Source: Roseibacillus sp.
GTDB lineage: Bacteria > Verrucomicrobiota > Verrucomicrobiia > Verrucomicrobiales > Akkermansiaceae
Length of the DNA: 42,680 bases
Reading direction: 5' to 3'
NCBI GenBank assembly: GCA_002686085.1
Contig: NZAC01000027.1
Location: forward strand, 1-42,680
Shown in pieces: positions 40,172 through 42,680 of the stretch. The position numbers and the translations under genes were made by a program. The first letter of the stretch is position 1, and each line of letters opens with the position of its first letter. The notes below the pieces were generated by a model that searched no databases, had not been told where the DNA came from, and worked only from the letters and a program-made list of their open reading frames with translations.

Positions 40172-41734
40172 ATGGCCGCCAAAAAGAAAAGTTCCCAGAA
40201 AAAAACCGCAGCCAAGAAGGTTGCGAGCAAGAAGGTTGCGAGCCCCAGAAAGAAGAGCGCGTCAAAAAAGGCTGCCAAAAAGGCTGTCAAAAAGACTGCC
40301 AAAAAGACTTCTCGGGAAAAAGTGCCTGCAGCGAAAAAGAGTCAGGAGGAAGAAAAGGGTAAGACTCCAGAGCTAGAGGTGGTCGTTGAGAGTGCAGCGG
40401 AAGCCGCAGGTGGAGCGAGGGGAGAACCGGAAGTTCAGGTGGAGCCGGTTAAAAAAGAGCCCGATCCTTCCTATGATGTGCCGGAGAGGATTGATGTGAA
40501 TGAATTTCGGGAGCGCTCTCTTTCAAGCCTGCTAGACGCTGCTGCGGAGTTTCCTCTCAAGGTGAACAGTGCGGCAGGAAAGGGTGCGTTGATCTTTGAA
40601 TTACTGGCCTTCTACTCCAAGCACGGAACCGAGTTGGAAGCAGAGGGGATCCTGGAACAGGCCAAGGAGAACTATGCGATGCTTCGGGATCCCGTCCGGA
40701 GCTTTCGAACTGCTCCTGATGATTTCTATGTTGGAGGGAATATACTCAAGCAGTATGGACTGCGAGCGGGGCAGAGAGTCAGGGTGAGGCTTAGGGCTCC
40801 ACGGGAGCGCGACAAATATCTTTCCGCTCTCGAAGTTCTTACTATTGAGGGCCGCGATGCTGGTAACTTCGATGCCCCCAAGGGGTTCGACCAGTTGACT
40901 TCGCTGTTCCCGGAAGATCGATTCGTTCTTGAGCGCCCATCGGCAATGGCGGTGAGGCTGATTGACATAGTGGCCCCTCTTGGGAAGGGTCAGCGAGGGT
41001 TGATTGTGGCCCCGCCACGAGGTGGGAAGACCATTCTCCTGAAGGAGATGGCAAAGTCGATCTCAGCTAATCATCCTGAGACCAAGTTGATTGTCCTCCT
41101 TCTTGATGAGCGCCCAGAGGAAGTGACGGATTTTGAAGAGACGGTTGATGCCGAGGTGTTTAGCTCCACCTTTGACGAGCCCTCAAAACGACATGCGCAG
41201 GTCTCCGATCTGGTGCTCGAGAGAGCGAAAAGACTGGTCGAGCTTGGGCAAGACGTTGTTATTCTTCTCGATAGTCTGACTCGTCTGGCTCGTGGTTATA
41301 ACAACTCTCAGCGGGGAGGTGGGCCAGTTGGATCCGGTGGGTTGAGTCCGCAGGCTCTTCAGAGGTCGCGGAAATTTTTTGGAGCTGCCCGAAATGTGGA
41401 AGAGGGAGGCAGCCTTACGATCGTTGCGACGTGTCTTGTTGAGACAGAAAGTCGGATGGATGACATCATTTTCGAGGAGTTAAAAGGGACGGGCAATATG
41501 GAGATTCGTCTCGATCGAGAACTGGCTGAGAGTCGGATTTATCCCGCCATTCATATTCCTCAGAGTGGAACTCGTAATGATGACCGGCTCTACCATCCGG
41601 AGGAAATGAATCGCGTGATTGAGATCAGACGAGCGCTTACCACTCTACCGATTGGGGAGGCTCTGGAAACCCTGTTGAGGCAGCTGGCGAAAAATTCTAC
41701 GAACGCAGAACTCCTCATGCGGGGTATGATTTAG
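40172..41734 (+). CDS. rho: Transcription termination factor Rho with lysine-rich N-terminal extension
   Basis: A 520-residue Rho; the family is usually ~420 residues. The core begins at about residue 100: N-terminal RNA-binding region ([43 protein letters not shown]), P-loop [12 protein letters not shown] at 276-287, [21 protein letters not shown], the Walker B/catalytic [16 protein letters not shown] and the C-terminal [16 protein letters not shown]. The first ~57 residues hold about 22 lysines in AAKK/KKVAS-type repeats resembling a histone H1 tail, followed by an acidic stretch to ~100. Rho forms a hexameric RNA-dependent ATPase that ends transcription. The extension may bind DNA/RNA or condense the factor. 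Extensions in this position occur in several phyla. Confidence 0.97.
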   Translation: MAAKKKSSQKKTAAKKVASKKVASPRKKSASKKAAKKAVKKTAKKTSREKVPAAKKSQEEEKGKTPELEVVVESAAEAAGGARGEPEVQVEPVKKEPDPSYDVPERIDVNEFRERSLSSLLDAAAEFPLKVNSAAGKGALIFELLAFYSKHGTELEAEGILEQAKENYAMLRDPVRSFRTAPDDFYVGGNILKQYGLRAGQRVRVRLRAPRERDKYLSALEVLTIEGRDAGNFDAPKGFDQLTSLFPEDRFVLERPSAMAVRLIDIVAPLGKGQRGLIVAPPRGGKTILLKEMAKSISANHPETKLIVLLLDERPEEVTDFEETVDAEVFSSTFDEPSKRHAQVSDLVLERAKRLVELGQDVVILLDSLTRLARGYNNSQRGGGPVGSGGLSPQALQRSRKFFGAARNVEEGGSLTIVATCLVETESRMDDIIFEELKGTGNMEIRLDRELAESRIYPAIHIPQSGTRNDDRLYHPEEMNRVIEIRRALTTLPIGEALETLLRQLAKNSTNAELLMRGMI

Positions 41735-41858
41735 CGGCAAGCAGACGAGATGCTCGCTCCGGAGCTCTATTTTAGGGGGTGTGAGCACAATGCGACTACA
41801 TTCTATCTAAGAATCTTCTTGCAGACAGGGGCATCTGGGACGACAAAACGGGGTGCCA

Positions 41859-42680
41859 ATGCGTGAATCCATAGCGAAATTTCTCCTTGTTACGGCGCTG
41901 GTCGTAGCCCCGGTTGTTTCATCGGCCCAGACGTTGTTATTCATCAACTCGAAGTCGTGGCGGCAAACCGGGCCTGAAACGCTCAATTATTTGGGAGGCC
42001 GGACAGACATGTTCTTCCAAGATGGGACTGTGGAGCTCGGGCCCTGCACGGGGCCATGGCCTAGTATCTTCGGCCCAAGCATATTTTGCCCTATCGGGAC
42101 AACAGGGTTTATTGCGCAGGGCGATATTGACGGTGACGGGAACAATGACCAAGGCGCTTTCTTTTCGGTAGCCTCGATTACACCGTCCTCAACCGTTGAA
42201 CCCTTTCGCCCGGATCTCATTAGGCTTATCTCAGCTCCTCCCTCAGGTTTTACTCGGGCTCTCCGTTCTTCCGATGGAGACATAGCGGAAATCTTTGATG
42301 TCTTCGATTCGAGTCTCATTGTGTGGTACAACGCGCTGGAAGGGATTATCGACGATTACGAGATTGCAATCTACCAGGCACTCCGAGGCTATGATGCTGG
42401 CTCGCAGGAACTTGAAAGGCATTACGATGATGTGGTGTGGGGGCCTTACAAGTTTAGTCTGCCCGGGCTTGTTCCATCAAGCGCACCGGCTGAGTTGGAG
42501 CCAGAACCAATCATTTACGGGATCGATCACCTGGTGACTCCTGATGCGTGGCCCGGCCGTGGAGCGGTAGCCCAAGGTTGGCGGAACACCAACGAAGACT
42601 GGGGTAACAACGGCACGTTGGAAGCTGATCCAAGGACCTTTTACGACTTTCAATGGTCAGGTCTGGATCCAAGCAACACG
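41859..42680 (+). CDS. Secreted protein of unknown function, 5' part (3' end outside window)
   Basis: Open from the ATG at 41859 to the right edge (274 codons, no stop). Signal peptide MRESIAKFLLVTALVVAPVVSSAQ, cleaved before TLLFINSKSW. The mature part includes GDIDGDGNNDQG (~93-104), a calcium-binding DxDxDG-like loop, FFSVASITPSS, and aromatic-rich WRNTNEDWGNNGTLEADP near the edge. I do not recognise the family; the composition fits large secreted adhesion or anchor proteins found in verrucomicrobia. It starts 124 bp after rho, which has no clear terminator. The start is supported by the signal peptide; a weak GGGGTG precedes it. Confidence 0.7.
   Translation, partial: MRESIAKFLLVTALVVAPVVSSAQTLLFINSKSWRQTGPETLNYLGGRTDMFFQDGTVELGPCTGPWPSIFGPSIFCPIGTTGFIAQGDIDGDGNNDQGAFFSVASITPSSTVEPFRPDLIRLISAPPSGFTRALRSSDGDIAEIFDVFDSSLIVWYNALEGIIDDYEIAIYQALRGYDAGSQELERHYDDVVWGPYKFSLPGLVPSSAPAELEPEPIIYGIDHLVTPDAWPGRGAVAQGWRNTNEDWGNNGTLEADPRTFYDFQWSGLDPSNT

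Overview
The window looks like chromosomal DNA of a free-living member of the Verrucomicrobiota, probably class Verrucomicrobiia. Three things point there. A c-type-cytochrome/DUF1549/DUF1553 protein is paired with a DUF1501 protein, as in the Planctomycetes-Verrucomicrobia group. A TIGR04073-type exosortase-affiliated protein is present. A five-gene run (31819-39398) matches, in order and in recognisable sequence, the Akkermansia muciniphila Amuc_1102-1101-1100-1099-1098 pilus/secretin locus. Genus is not resolvable by eye. Many starts have no good Shine-Dalgarno sequence.

Layout. 1-1775 (+): end of hisD, a small CPXCG zinc protein and a GT2 glycosyltransferase with a C-terminal Rossmann-like domain, tightly coupled. 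8086-1823 (-): secreted cytochrome/DUF1549/discoidin/DUF1553 protein, a Tat-exported DUF1501 protein and a YiiX-like papain-fold protein. 8299-8375: tRNA-Pro. 10322-8401 (-): YdjY-like protein and a squalene-cyclase-like repeat protein. 12681-10492 (-): coiled-coil zinc-ribbon protein, ribosomal protein L19 and an anchored hypothetical. 12837-15674 (+): zinc-finger membrane protein and a Tat-exported sugar-phosphate-isomerase-like TIM barrel. 16089-16172: tRNA-Leu.

16273-20314 (+) is the most unusual stretch: a bacterial nitric oxide synthase oxygenase, then a compact methyltransferase / FAD oxidoreductase / type III polyketide synthase cassette. 20449-22682 (+) holds a secreted CE1-like esterase and a secreted C25 (gingipain)-like clan CD cysteine peptidase candidate. 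28860-22698 (-) holds an LptF/G-type permease, a conserved hypothetical, a membrane protein joining a kinase C-lobe without an N-lobe to two periplasmic C-type-lectin-like domains, the TIGR04073 protein and an SHD1-domain protein. An 8-bp tandem repeat lies directly before the pseudokinase start.

28890-31642: DinG-type helicase (+) and type I 3-dehydroquinate dehydratase (-). 31819-39398 (+): the pilus/secretin locus, ending in a strong terminator. 39555-41734 (+): coaE and rho, Rho carrying a lysine-rich N-terminal extension. 41859 to the end: 5' part of a secreted protein with a calcium-loop-like motif.

Family calls rest on motifs and remembered family sequences; no database search was run. 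The best candidates for something new are the NOS/type III PKS neighbourhood, the lectin pseudokinase with its repeat-bearing leader, and the pilus locus with a PilM-PilN fusion.
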